Positions 24,291 to 34,424 of a stretch of DNA of 64,000 bases are shown one piece after another. A model generated the notes under the pieces. The model did no database searches. It was not told where the DNA came from and saw only the letters and a program-made list of their open reading frames with translations. Both the position numbers and the translations under genes were made by a program. Source of the stretch: Malus domestica (lineage: Eukaryota; Streptophyta; Magnoliopsida; Rosales; Rosaceae); contig NC_091667.1 of assembly GCF_042453785.1 (NCBI RefSeq), positions 34,154,001 through 34,218,000 on the forward strand. Direction: 5' to 3'. Numbering within the stretch: position 1 is the stretch's first letter; each line of letters opens with the position of its first letter.

Positions 24291-24636
24291 TTTATTTTTT
24301 TAATTTAAAAACTTGTTTAGTATGAAATCTATAATTGTTTTTAAAGAAAAAAAATCACATCCTACACTGAGAACTTCTAAATTCAACATAAAGTAAGAGG
24401 ATAAAAAGCATGGGAGGAGAGAGCACATCAAAGGAGAGAGTGGAGGAGAGAGGAGAAAGAAATAGGAGAGAAGATAGAAGAGAGAGAGAGAAAAAGAATG
24501 AGAAAGGAGAGAGAAATAGGAGAGGATAATGATATATAGAGAAGATTGGAAAGGAAAGAGAAATGGGTAGAGATAGAAGAGAAAGGTTAGGTGTGAGAGG
24601 AAAAGAAAGAGAGGAAGGGTAACTTTAAATTTAAAA

Positions 24637-26035
24637 GGGTAAATTACATAGAATTACATTAATTTTGGACCAATGACAGTTTTATACATCATCTTTAAAA
24701 AATGTCAATGTCATACATTATTTTACGATTTTGAGATAATTTTATACATTCCATCAGTTTGTCTATCAATCTTCCATTAAAAAATTAATATAAATAAATT
24801 CAATATTAAAAACTAAAAAAATAAATTTTTTTTTTGCATGGGGGACCACCCCTTATCCCCCTCACACCTTTCTTATCACAACAAGTTCACCAATCAGCTA
24901 CAAGGGGAATTGACCAATCAGGAATCAGGGGGAAAAAAGAAGAGAAGAAAAAAAAAAAGGTGTGATATTCACACGTCCCTTTTTACTTCTCCCACACATT
25001 TTTAGTTTTCGGCTGTCGGATATAATGAATTGAAGAAGATCAACGAACATAAATTAACAAGGGGTGTATGAGAAGTAAAAAGGGATGTGTGAATAGCACA
25101 TCCTAAAAAAAAAAAAAAAGCTTTCCTTCCTTCCTGTCGATACTTGCACCAGCACACCCAACCTAACCAATTCCGGCGATTTTAACCATTTTTTCCGTCG
25201 AATCACCACCATCCAACACCGACAACCTCCCTTCTACAATCTCCACCCAAATTTGGGGATTTTAAAGCCCAAAAACCGCGCGGGTGGCCGGAGGTGTTCC
25301 ACGGCGATTCCCAATCTCTGCAACCTTCAACCCAAAATCACAGCAAGCTTTGAACTTGCTGCGTCTTGGAAATCAAAGTAGCCATTCCCTTCAACCTCCA
25401 ACTCCGCTAAGCTGCGGTCACAGAGAAAAAATTTCACTCCCTTAAAAAATAATGCAGACTCGCGCCCTCAAACTGCTCACACTTTTTTGTGTCACAGCTC
25501 ATTCATGTGGGGGAGATGAGCTTTTCTTTTCTTTTCTTTTCTTTTTTTCGAAATTGGCGAATTCAAATTTTAGGGTTAGGGTTTGGGTGGAATTGGGATA
25601 TTTACAGGGATTAATTTGGTGAGGGTGATGGGTGTGTAGGAGGAGGGGGAGGAGCGCCATGGGAGGGAGGTGGAGATGGATGAAGAGAGGGCCCCAAGGG
25701 GGTGTCTGGTTTTGGCATTGAAGGTAGGTTGGGGGAGCACGGATGGATGGGGAAGAAAGGGTGAGGGAGAACAGGGTGGGTCCCCCATGCAAAAAAAAAA
25801 AGATTTTATTTTTTTAGTTTTTAATATTTAATTTGTTTTTTGTTAATTTTTTTAATAAAAAGTGGATCCCATCTTAAGCCATTTCACTATTTAACGGAAG
25901 ATTGACAGACAAACTGATGGAAGGTATGAAATTGTCTCAAATTCGTAAGATGAGGTATGCCATTGACATTTTTTAAAGATGGGATATGAAACTGTCACTG
26001 GTCCAATAGTTGAGGTAGTTTTATGTAATTTACCC
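24637..26035. mobile_element. Mutator-like element inside unit P copy A
   Basis: TIRs start GGGTAAATTACATAGAATTA on the left and, inverted, GGGTAAATTACATAAAACTA on the right. They extend over about 200 bp, through ATTGACAGAC/GTCTGTCAAT blocks. The flanks AATTTAAAA and AATTAAAAA give a 9-bp duplication with one mismatch. In copy B the same place (about 43922-43936) reads TTTAAATTTAAAACTCTAGG without the element, an empty site. The interior (about 25130-25790) is GC-richer and transcript-like, shares a 20-bp block with 9318-9340 and lacks a transposase. A smaller MITE (24957-25108) is nested within. Confidence 0.9.
24957..25108. mobile_element. MITE, family 3, nested in the MULE
   Basis: Left edge AAGGTGTGATATTCACACGT, right edge inverted TAGGATGTGCTATTCACACA. 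Both are followed by CCCTTTTTACTTCTC, so the inverted repeat exceeds 35 bp. Related sequence occurs in the P450 promoters at 27097 and 44985. Confidence 0.8.
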
Positions 26036-26441
26036 AATTAAAAACTCTAAATAGGCTAATTCTTAAGTTTATTTTGAGTTCGGTTTTTTAAAAAAGTTTT
26101 ACCAAACAAATTTTCAACACTTAGGACTTTAAAAGTGTTTTTGAGTTTAAAAGTTGAATTCGAGTAAAATACCAAACAAACCTAAAATTGCTAACTTGTA
26201 AATGGAGAAAAGGATATAAAACGAATTCCACATGCTAATAAAGCTTAATATTATTAGTGTGTTATTATTCGTTTTTTTATTAGCAAATCAATATTGACTC
26301 AAAACTACAACAATGCAAGGGAGTGAGGTTTTTTCTTTATTTTTTAGACGATCGATAGTTTATTCTAAAAAATTGATCTAAACTATAAAGAAGAGATTCA
26401 AAATTTGACGCATGGAGGATAACACATTGCTCTAGTACCAA

Positions 26442-26832
26442 TAGGCTTAGCTAAATTCACATATATGCGGAAATAAAAATTCAAAGTACAAAAAGCAGAC
26501 ACAATTTTCTAATCAATTGTCTTAACTCACAACTGTAAACCAGTAAACTTAGCGAAATTCACATATCTGGAAATAAAAATTCAGGACATAATTTTATAAA
26601 CAATTGTCTTAACTTACAATTGTAAACCAGTAGACTTAGCTAAGTTCACATATGTGGAAATAAAAATTCAACGAAGGTGCAAAAAGTAAACACCATTTTC
26701 TAAGAGTTGTCTAACTTACACCTATAAACCAGCAGGCTTAGTTAAATTCACATAAGCTGAAATAAAAATTCAACGAAGGTACAAAAAGTAGACACACTTT
26801 TCTAATCAATTGTCTTAACTCACAGTTGTAAA
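26442..26832. repeat. Tandem repeats upstream of P450-A (4 units of 87-102 bp)
   Basis: Units begin TAGGCTTAGCTAAATTCACA and relatives at 26442, 26544, 26631 and 26733. Each carries GAAATAAAAATTCA and a CAATTGTCTTAAC block. The same four-unit array is present upstream of P450-B (44318-44703), so it predates the duplication. Confidence 0.85.
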
Positions 26833-27096
26833 GCTGCACGATAAACATTTAAGGCTCATTTGGAAGTTCTTTTAAAATAACTTAAAACACTTTTACAAAA
26901 AATATTTTTGGATTCTAAAAGTACTTAAAATGTTTCATTTAAGAAACACCAGTTATCTGTTTTTTGTGAAAAACAATTATGAGTGTTTTTCTAAGATTCA
27001 TTTGCGTTTTTACTAAGAATTAATTCCAAAAACATTTTATGCCATCTGAAAAATGCTTCCGAACGATTTCTAAGTTACTAGCCACTACAATAAAAA

Positions 27097-27236
27097 GTAA
27101 GGTGGTGCATCCACAAACTCATTTAAGTTCCACACATGCCTCGTTAATTTATATCATTTAATTTTCTTCAATTTATGAAAATTGATAAAATGTGTGGGAA
27201 GTAAAGAAGTGTGTGTGGATAGCACACCCTTAAAAA
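27097..27236. mobile_element. MITE, family 3, in the P450-A promoter
   Basis: Edges AAGGTGGTGCATCCACA and (inverted) AAGGGTGTGCTATCCACAC, about 140 bp apart. It ends about 190 bp upstream of the TATA box. A sister copy occupies the same position in P450-B, so the insertion is older than the duplication. Confidence 0.65.
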
Positions 27237-27425
27237 GTATAGAGGAGAAAAAGGAATACCTTCAAATCCATTCAAAGGAAGCTAAGGCCCGCCCTTAGTA
27301 AGACGACGCCAAGTCATCAATAAAATAAAAAGCCACCTCATAGAAGTTGTGTAGGTCATGGTCAAACTTTCGAGTTCCGACAATTTTGAAGCGATTCAGC
27401 GTTGGCCCTCCTCCTCCTCCTCCTC

Positions 27426-27433
27426 TATAAATA
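27426..27433 (+). promoter_or_regulatory. TATA box of P450-A
   Basis: CTATAAATAC lies about 85 bp upstream of the start ATG, directly after a run of CCT triplets (longer than in P450-B). The same TATA and leader are conserved in copy B. An upstream in-frame ATG at 27358 lies before this TATA and is unlikely to be used. Confidence 0.7.
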
Positions 27434-27516
27434 CTCCCTCCATTCTCTTCTTATTACTCACAACTCACAAAAATATCAGCCTGCATATTACTACACACGT
27501 TAAGAAAGACAGAGAA

Positions 27517-28109
27517 ATGGAGATCATCGTTCGATTTTTCATCATCGCCATCGTCATGGCGCTGCTGTACGTCTTTTGCAGTTTAATCTTTTCCTTCTGG
27601 GTTTTTCCAGTTCTTGCATATAGGAAGCTCAAGAAAAATGGGTTAGATGGTCCATCTCCAAGTTTTCCATTCGGAAATCTCAGTGAGATGAAAAAGGAGA
27701 ACATCAATGTTAAAAGCTCAAGTATCTCCCATGACATACACTCGACCCTCTTTCCCTTTTTTGCTCGCTGGCAAAACTCTTTCGGTACGTATACTCACAC
27801 GCTTATGGGCTCCTTTGATAATCATCTCAGAACAATTTTTCACGTTCAAATATGTGTTTGTGTATATGTGCAGGAAAGATGTTCGTTTATTGGTTGGGGA
27901 CGGAGCCATTTTTGTACATAGCAGATCCAGAGCTACTGAAAAAACTGTCTACGGAGGTGACAGCAAAGAACTGGGGGAAGCCTGCGGTGTTCCGACGCGA
28001 TAGAGCGGCGATGTTCGGTAATGGCCTAGTCATGTCCGAAGGCGATGACTGGGCTCGTCACCGCCATGTTATCACTCCTGCTTTTAACCCAACAAACTTG
28101 AAGGTATAA

Positions 28110-28140
<31 letters not shown>

Positions 28141-30493
28141 TATATATATATATATATATCAAACACAGTAGCAGAATAAAGTACTTAATATATTTTTTCA
28201 TTATAAATTAATGACGATCAAGCTCTTACTAACTCAGGTTAATAAGAAAAGGTGTGGTGCATTTTTTAACTAGAATGTGTAATTCATAAACAAACAGGAA
28301 ATAAGCAACTATTATGTTCCGCAATTATAATATAAACCTTAATTAGTGAAGCACATTTGTTCTTCTAGTGCTTTAACTTTAACTTCTTCTTTTTTGTCAA
28401 ACCCACTAAATTATAGTTCACATTCAATCAATGGTATACAGGCAATGGCGAGCTTAATGGTGGAGACCACCACCAAAATGCTAGACAATTGGACGACCCT
28501 CGTAGATTCCGGCACTCAAGAATTCGACGTCGAGAAAGAAGTCACAGCAACCGCTGGAGAGATCATCGCCAAAACCAGCTTTGGCATCAGCTACCAAAGT
28601 GGCCGGCTAGTGTTCGAAAAACTAAGAGCCTTGCAAACGACACTATTCAAAACGATCCGTTTCGTGGGAGTTCCTTTCGGGAAAATGATGCACCCTAAGA
28701 AAGCCCTAGAGGCCAGAAAACTTGGGCAAGAAATTAACCAATTGTTCTTGTCACTAATTGACGAAAGACGCAAAATGATCAGAGGGTCGGGGCCGCAGAA
28801 CGACCTGCTTGGCTTGTTGCTTAAACAGAGTGAACATGGAGGGTTCACAAAGTCCTTAACTACAAAAGAAGTTGTGGATGAGTGCAAGACATTCTTCTTT
28901 GGAGGTCATGAGACAACTGCATTGGCAATCACATGGACAATGTTGCTCCTGGCCACCCACCAGGATTGGCAAGATCAGTTGAGAGAGGAGATTAGGGAAG
29001 TGGTCGGAGACAAAGAAATTGACGTGAACATGCTTTCTGGACTAAAGAAGGTAAACCTTTTCTTCTCCCTTTTTTCTTTCATTCAATAAGATACGTTATT
29101 TAAACTCCGTAAGATTGTACAATAACACATAAAAGATTATTCATAATTTAAACGTGAACTTCATAAACAAAAGAATGCTTCTTTAATAAAAGACATGCTC
29201 CATAAACACTATCATGGGACAAACCAGTATACATAAAGTTACCCTTTTTTTCTTTTTATACGTCACACATTTGTCTCGTCATATTATATCATGCATGTTA
29301 TAAACTTATATATATCTGGTGCATCAGAATTTCTATAAAGATAAAGTCTAACGTTTATAATTCTATAAATATAGAACCAATGCATGGTTATGAAAGTACG
29401 TCGACCAAATACCTAATAGCTTGGTCCATAAATGTTGGTCCGGATTTTTTCAGCATGTCTGAGATACAGTCACATATGTCATATGTCATTATACTAGTGG
29501 AGGGACACTTAAAAAAAAATTTCTACTTATATAATAACATATGATGTGTCATCCCGTAATTAATTCGGTTTATGAAGAGATTTTTCAGTATGTTGAGAAC
29601 ACAATTCGCTACTAAGTATCATAATACAAGTGGTTATATATACTTAAAGAAAAATTTCAACCATTTGTATAGGAAAGTTGATATACTGAGCCGTGTTCCC
29701 CGCGTATTGAAAAAATTTGTGCAAATGTGCAACCCTAAAACCCTAAAGAAAAGAAGAAGAAAAAAGGGTCAGATATATTTGGTCAAATGGTCAGCGGTCA
29801 AACAACAGAGTGATACATTTCCACGCTCTTTGGCACGTGAGAAAGGTGCTCATGATATTCCCATTGCATGCTTTTTGCTCGATCGGAATAGAATAACACG
29901 TCACTGTCACATATTATGTAATAACTGAGCAACAATTTTTTGTATGTGTGCGGATGCCACCTGGCAATACCCCAGTGGCTTCACCGTCCAATCAGTAATC
30001 AAGCATCTTAAGTTCTTAATAATGATTAGAGAACTAATCGATTGTGATTAATTTAATCATGCAGATGGGATGGGTGATGAACGAAGTCTTGCGGCTATAC
30101 CCTTCAGCACCAAATGCACAAAGGCAAGCCAAAGCCGACATTCAAGTGAGCCACGACCTGTCGATTCCGAGTGGAACAAACATGTGGATTGACATCGTCG
30201 GCATGCACCACGACCCGGCCCTGTGGGGCGACGACGTCAACGAGTTCAAGCCGGAGAGGTTCAAGGACAACATCCACGGGGGGTGCAAGCACAAGATGGG
30301 GTACTTGCCTTTTGGGTTTGGAGGGAGAATGTGCATTGGTAGAAACTTGACTTTCTTGGAGTACAAGATAGTTCTAACCCTAATTCTATCTAGGTTTTCA
30401 TTTACCATCTCTCCAACATACTGCCATTCCCCTTCTATTGTCCTATCTCTGAGACCTTCCGATGGCCTGCCTCTAGTACTCCAACCCCTCTAG
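27517..30493 (+). CDS. Cytochrome P450, CYP72 clan (CYP735/CYP709-like), intact
   Basis: Four exons, 27517-27784, 27874-28103, 28442-29050 and 30065-30493, join in phase to 511 aa with GT/AG borders. Residues 1-25 are a hydrophobic ER anchor (FFIIAIVMALLYVFCSLIF), followed by a proline hinge (DGPSPSFPFGN). Then come the C-helix WARHRHVITPAFNP, the I-helix oxygen-activation motif GGHETTA near 320, the K-helix EVLR near 375, FKPERF near 430, and the heme loop PFGFGGRMCIG with Cys near 459. All key residues are present. The best family feel is the cytokinin-hydroxylase-like part of the CYP72 clan; the substrate cannot be read from sequence. It should sit on the ER and need a P450 reductase. AATAAA follows near 30594. 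A broken sister lies 18 kb downstream. Confidence 0.92.
28109..28162. repeat. (CT)n(TA)n microsatellite in P450-A intron 2
   Basis: A CT run is followed by a TA run directly after the donor. In P450-B the same microsatellite is much longer and is the insertion site of an LTR element. Confidence 0.9.
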
Positions 30494-31131
30494 ACACCTG
30501 GGCCCTACGTTTTATTTGTTAATAATTGTTTTCAAGTGGTATTTCATTGTAAGCTATATTGAGTATTTGAAAATTAGTGGCATTGATTTACTGAATAAAA
30601 GCAAAGGAAACAAATACCATTACATTTCAACGAGCAAAGAATACGACCGAACCGGTCTTTTAATTTGTAGTCCTTCTTTCAGTGCAAAATATGTTATAAG
30701 TCTCAAGGGGACGACTCTTTTAGGACCCGAGAGTTTTATGTCACTATGAAGCCAAAAGATGAGTATAATCACAAGCATTACATATCCACGAGGTAGCGAG
30801 AAACGATCATTTTAATGTCATACAAACTATCATTTAAGACTAGCTCACTCAGTAACGGGGTCTAGCAAATTTTATTGTGATATTGCTAATCATATTAATC
30901 TGATCTCTGAGAACTCCTTATTGCCATGTAAACACGTTTAATTGTCGGACGTCGCATTGTTTACTGCCATGGACGTTAGGACGTTAACATTTGGAAAGCT
31001 GCATTAGGCATAAGTCAAATTTCTACTACATTAACAAAGGTGTTTCGACCTTAGACGTGACATACATTATATAAGGTTTTCATAGCTGACTTGAGCAATT
31101 GACAGACTACTAATTACTCAGATAAGAACGA
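30494..31131. other. 3' flank of P450-A, carrying antisense TPP2 3' region
   Basis: 30700-30915 matches 60172-60375, the stretch just past the TPP2 stop codon. Similarity stops at about 30915, where unit P ends. The rest to 31131 shows nothing. Confidence 0.7.
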
Positions 31132-32570
31132 TGATGAGTATATTTTATATTATATATTTTACCCTAATCTTAGTATATTTTGGTTAATATTTTGGAAGAA
31201 TTTTGATACTTTGAATTGTATTTTCAATATAGGACTTTCGACTTCCTCTTGAGCAAAATAGGACCAAATGGACGAATTTTGGAGTAATTCCAGTTGGAGG
31301 ACGTTCGTGAGTCACTTAGCTTTATCGTATCAAAATTTGGGATTTTTCCACCAAGCGGTTATTTTCTGGCGATGAAATAAAGAAGCAGTGCGGTGCTGGA
31401 AAATGACGTTTTTGGGCTTTAATTGCGTTTTTGAAGCCCAAGATGACATCGGATGGGTTCGTGGCCTTCTGGAAAAGTGTTCAGAATATCCCAAACATTA
31501 AATCCAGCTATATTGGGCCAGTTTTGGAGCAGCTTATGGGCAAAAACGTGGCTGTTCAGATTTTAGACGAATTTTTATCATTTAATTTAGGGTTATGTTT
31601 TCTAGGGTTTTGGGGTGGTGGCTTGGCAAATATATTGTCTAGCCGTCTACAGTTTAAAAAAAAACGCTTTCTTTTATGCAATTTTTTGAGACAGAGAGAA
31701 TTATTAGGGTTTTGAAGATTTTTTTTACTTGAAGGTGCTTTCAATCCTGTTCTTGAATATATTTTCTATGATTTCAATTATGAATATGCGGAACTAATTT
31801 CTATTGCTAGGGCAAAACCTTGAGCCTTAGCATGAATATGTGATTTTTATTTAATTACTTATGATTGATTGCATGCGTACTTTGAATTGTTAATCACCGG
31901 AATAAAAACTATCTAATTGTTTTAATGCCTGATCACCATTAGGATTTTTAGAAAAGTAATTTGATGCAATTTTGGTCGGAAGGTTCCTGAAATTGATGTT
32001 GGCTTCTTGTGATTAATAATTGTAATTTCTCTTAGGATGAATATCACGTCTTAAGGATTGCATGGTTTTTCAAAAGATTTTCATAAAGCATAATGAGTCT
32101 TTCATGTTTAGATTTGATCCGAACGTCCGGACGGGTTGCATGTTAGATATATGTTCTATGTTGGAGGTTCCAAGTAGAATATGAATTAGGAAAATCTAAC
32201 CTTCAAAGTAGCATGTATAGATCATAAGTAATAGGTAAAAATTCGTAGGATTGCTAGGTGATGGTGGAACCCTAGTGCTTTCTTAATTTGATTTCTCTCA
32301 AAACTGTTTTCTTTTCTCTCTAGTTTTAATATTGCAGATTGTCTTATCATTAATAGTTAATTTCGTTTTTAATTTAAGTAGATTATAAAATCAATCATCT
32401 AAATTTGTACTTTCCAATCATTAATTGGAATCTGGTTTGTTTCGAATTATTTAATAATCCCTGTAGAGAATGACCTTGCGAGATCCGTTTATACTACAAT
32501 AACCTTGTGATTCTTGCAAGTAAAATATGAGGTTTTTATCGCATTCACATAAGTAGTAAAAATCCTATCA
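31132..32570. mobile_element. Solo LTR, 1439 bp, perfect 5-bp TSD
   Basis: Starts TGATGAGTATATTTTATATT and ends AAAATCCTATCA (TG...CA). It is flanked by AACGA at 31127-31131 and 32571-32575. No internal region, PBS or PPT follows, so a full element was removed by LTR-LTR recombination. Length and the start resemble plant Gypsy Tat/Ogre-type LTRs; that assignment is tentative. Confidence 0.85.
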
Positions 32571-32593
32571 AACGACACATAAAATATATTGCA

Positions 32594-33552
32594 CTAATCG
32601 AGCATCCTGGCGAATTCCTTCCTCACAAGACCCTTAGCCTGCTTTATCGACAGGCCAATCTTTCCCAGGTCAGCAAGCTGAAAAAAAGAAGAAGCGGTTA
32701 GACGAAACTTAAAATAAATAAATGGTTTAAGTGTCTGCATTTTTAAAGTTTTTACCTTTTTGGCATTTGAGAAAGTTGGTAAATTTAATTGACCAAGCAA
32801 ATCAATGGATAGTTTGATACAAGAAAAAAATTCAGGAAAAACAAAATGAGCAAATTGAAGAAAAAGGAATAGGAAAACAAATGGTGAAGGAAAATTTTTA
32901 TATATAGCCAGAACTTACCCTTCAGTTTCAAAAATGTTTTATTTGAGTCCTTTTGGGTTTGCTTATTTGAATTGATAGTTGGAAACAAATTGTAAAAGGT
33001 TTGAGACTTTTCTAAGTGATTGAACAGAAGAATGCTGGAGATTTTGAAATACACAGCAGGGACTCTTTCGGACCGATGCAAAAAACACATTGCAACTGAA
33101 AACCATACAGAGAGGGAATGAGAAGAGACTGTTCAAATATGTTTAGTATTCCGAATTTCCCAAAACTGTGTGTGCTTTAAAAAAAAAAAACTTACGCTCG
33201 TAAAAGGAGTTTCCTCCTCCGCGCGCACTTCCATTATTTTTGCGGCTCTCGTCTCGCCGATACCCTAAACACGAAATTTCGAACTCAAATTAGTTAGAAA
33301 TTTCAAAGTAGACCAAAATAAAACGCTAAAACGCAGGGTAAGCGATTTCACCTTCATATTTTCTAGGTCTTCTAGAGAAGACGTGTTCAACAGGTTTAAA
33401 AACCTGTCGATAAATGCCTGCTTTAGATCGACACGTGCAGGTTCTGCCGATACCGATGACTCCTCAACTTGAAGTTGAGAAATCAGCGTTGTTAAATCAG
33501 TTAGTACCTCTCCAATTTGTGAGGTCAAGGGTTGGGATTGTCGGTCCGACAT
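32594..33552 (-). CDS. Small helix-hairpin-helix protein, like the C-terminus of kinesin-10/KIF22
   Basis: Three exons on the minus strand, 33552-33352, 33264-33196 and 32677-32594, join in phase with GT/AG borders to 117 aa. The C-terminal half reads LLNTSSLEDLENMK, then GIGETRAAKIMEVR, then LADLGKIGLSIKQAKGLVRK. This is a double helix-hairpin-helix fold with the GIG turn, as at the C-terminal DNA-binding end of Kid/KIF22-like kinesins. No motor domain is present. The start ATG is chosen because the spliced leader has an upstream in-frame TGA. Non-coding exon-like pieces lie at about 33734-33821 and upstream, with a TATA box near 34080. It could be a genuine small nuclear protein or a truncated kinesin copy. 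The frame and splice sites are intact, so I treat it as a gene. Confidence 0.6.
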
Positions 33553-34077
33553 GATAAGGTCCACAACTATCAAGGGAGAGAGGACTAGTAAACAAACAAG
33601 ACAGATACATGAGCATTGATGAAAATTCACAGATCTATATGTTCATGCATGACAAATTCATTAAGAGTTTACAGATTCAGAGTTTCCAGAAAACAAAATC
33701 ACGACTGAGCATGCACTGAGTACAGATCTATACCTTGGGCTCACGGATCTGGAGACTTTAAGCGGTTTTGTTTGTCCCTCTTGGAGGCGCAGATCGGCGT
33801 TGGGGTAGCACAGAAAGACCACCTGCAAGTGTTAGTATTTTATTTTTCGTTCTGAAATCAAGAAATGGAGACGGCAAAGAAAAAGTTTGGGGTTTTACCT
33901 TGGGATATTTGTGTGGTTTTGGTTCTGAGATGCAAGAACGGATGAGAGGTTAGAGAGAAGAGATGGGGTGAGGCAGCTATGGAGGAGCAGCTGGGGTTTT
34001 CAGTTCTGTGAGAGAGAGAGAGAGAGAGAGAGCTAAACGGCAGCGAAGAGGAAATGTGAACTTCACGGCTGAAGCTC

Positions 34078-34087
34078 GACTTATATA
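34078..34087 (-). promoter_or_regulatory. TATA box of the HhH gene
   Basis: CTATATAAGT on the minus strand, followed downstream by a GA/CT microsatellite leader (34013-34034). The same promoter is duplicated at about 58030-58200, where no HhH gene follows. Confidence 0.6.
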
Positions 34088-34205
34088 GCAGCTCGTTAGG
34101 GTTCCCACGACATTTAACCCGTTTCGCATAAATTGCTGTAAAGAAGCAAGCGTATTCAAGGAAGTGTGACTTTCTTGTTTCTCTAGATTACTTAATACCT
34201 CGAAT

Positions 34206-34424
34206 ACTTTATGTTGGAAAATATTATTATTTAGATTTATTTTAATGTTTGGTATTTTGGGCTTAGTTGGAAAATATTATTATTTATATTTATTTTAATG
34301 TTTGGTATTTTGTACTTAGCGCATTCGATTTAGGGTTTCTTAGATTTAGTTCTCTATAAATATAGTTTGTAATTTAGTTTGAGAACAAATTATTCACAAT
34401 TTAGTCTCTCAGGATTTTGTAATC
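34206..34424. other. Copy-specific insertion with an internal tandem duplication
   Basis: About 220 bp absent from the paralogous place near 58185. It starts TGTTGGAAAATATTATTATT and contains two copies of a unit of about 57 bp plus a TATA-like CTATAAATATAG. It may be a small LTR-derived (TRIM-like) piece. The edges are not precisely set. Confidence 0.5.

Larger units (their letters stand above)
24295..30915. repeat. Segmental duplication unit P, copy A
   Basis: Sequence from about 24295 (TTGTTTAGTATGAAATCTA) to about 30915 is repeated at about 38095-52855. It holds an AG-rich MITE-like block, a tandem-repeat block, a promoter MITE, the whole P450 gene and its 3' flank. Copy-specific insertions (MULE here; Copia and a second LTR element in copy B) interrupt the alignment. 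Exons are nearly identical between copies, so the duplication is recent relative to most MITEs here. Confidence 0.93.

Noticed and set aside
26442-26832. CRISPR-like spaced repeats
   Set aside because: Units are contiguous and of variable length with no unique spacers, and the DNA is from a plant nucleus.
27358-27516. Extending P450-A to an upstream in-frame ATG (27358)
   Set aside because: The extra 53 codons lie across and before the TATA box and are low-complexity. The membrane-anchor methionine at 27517 fits the family start.
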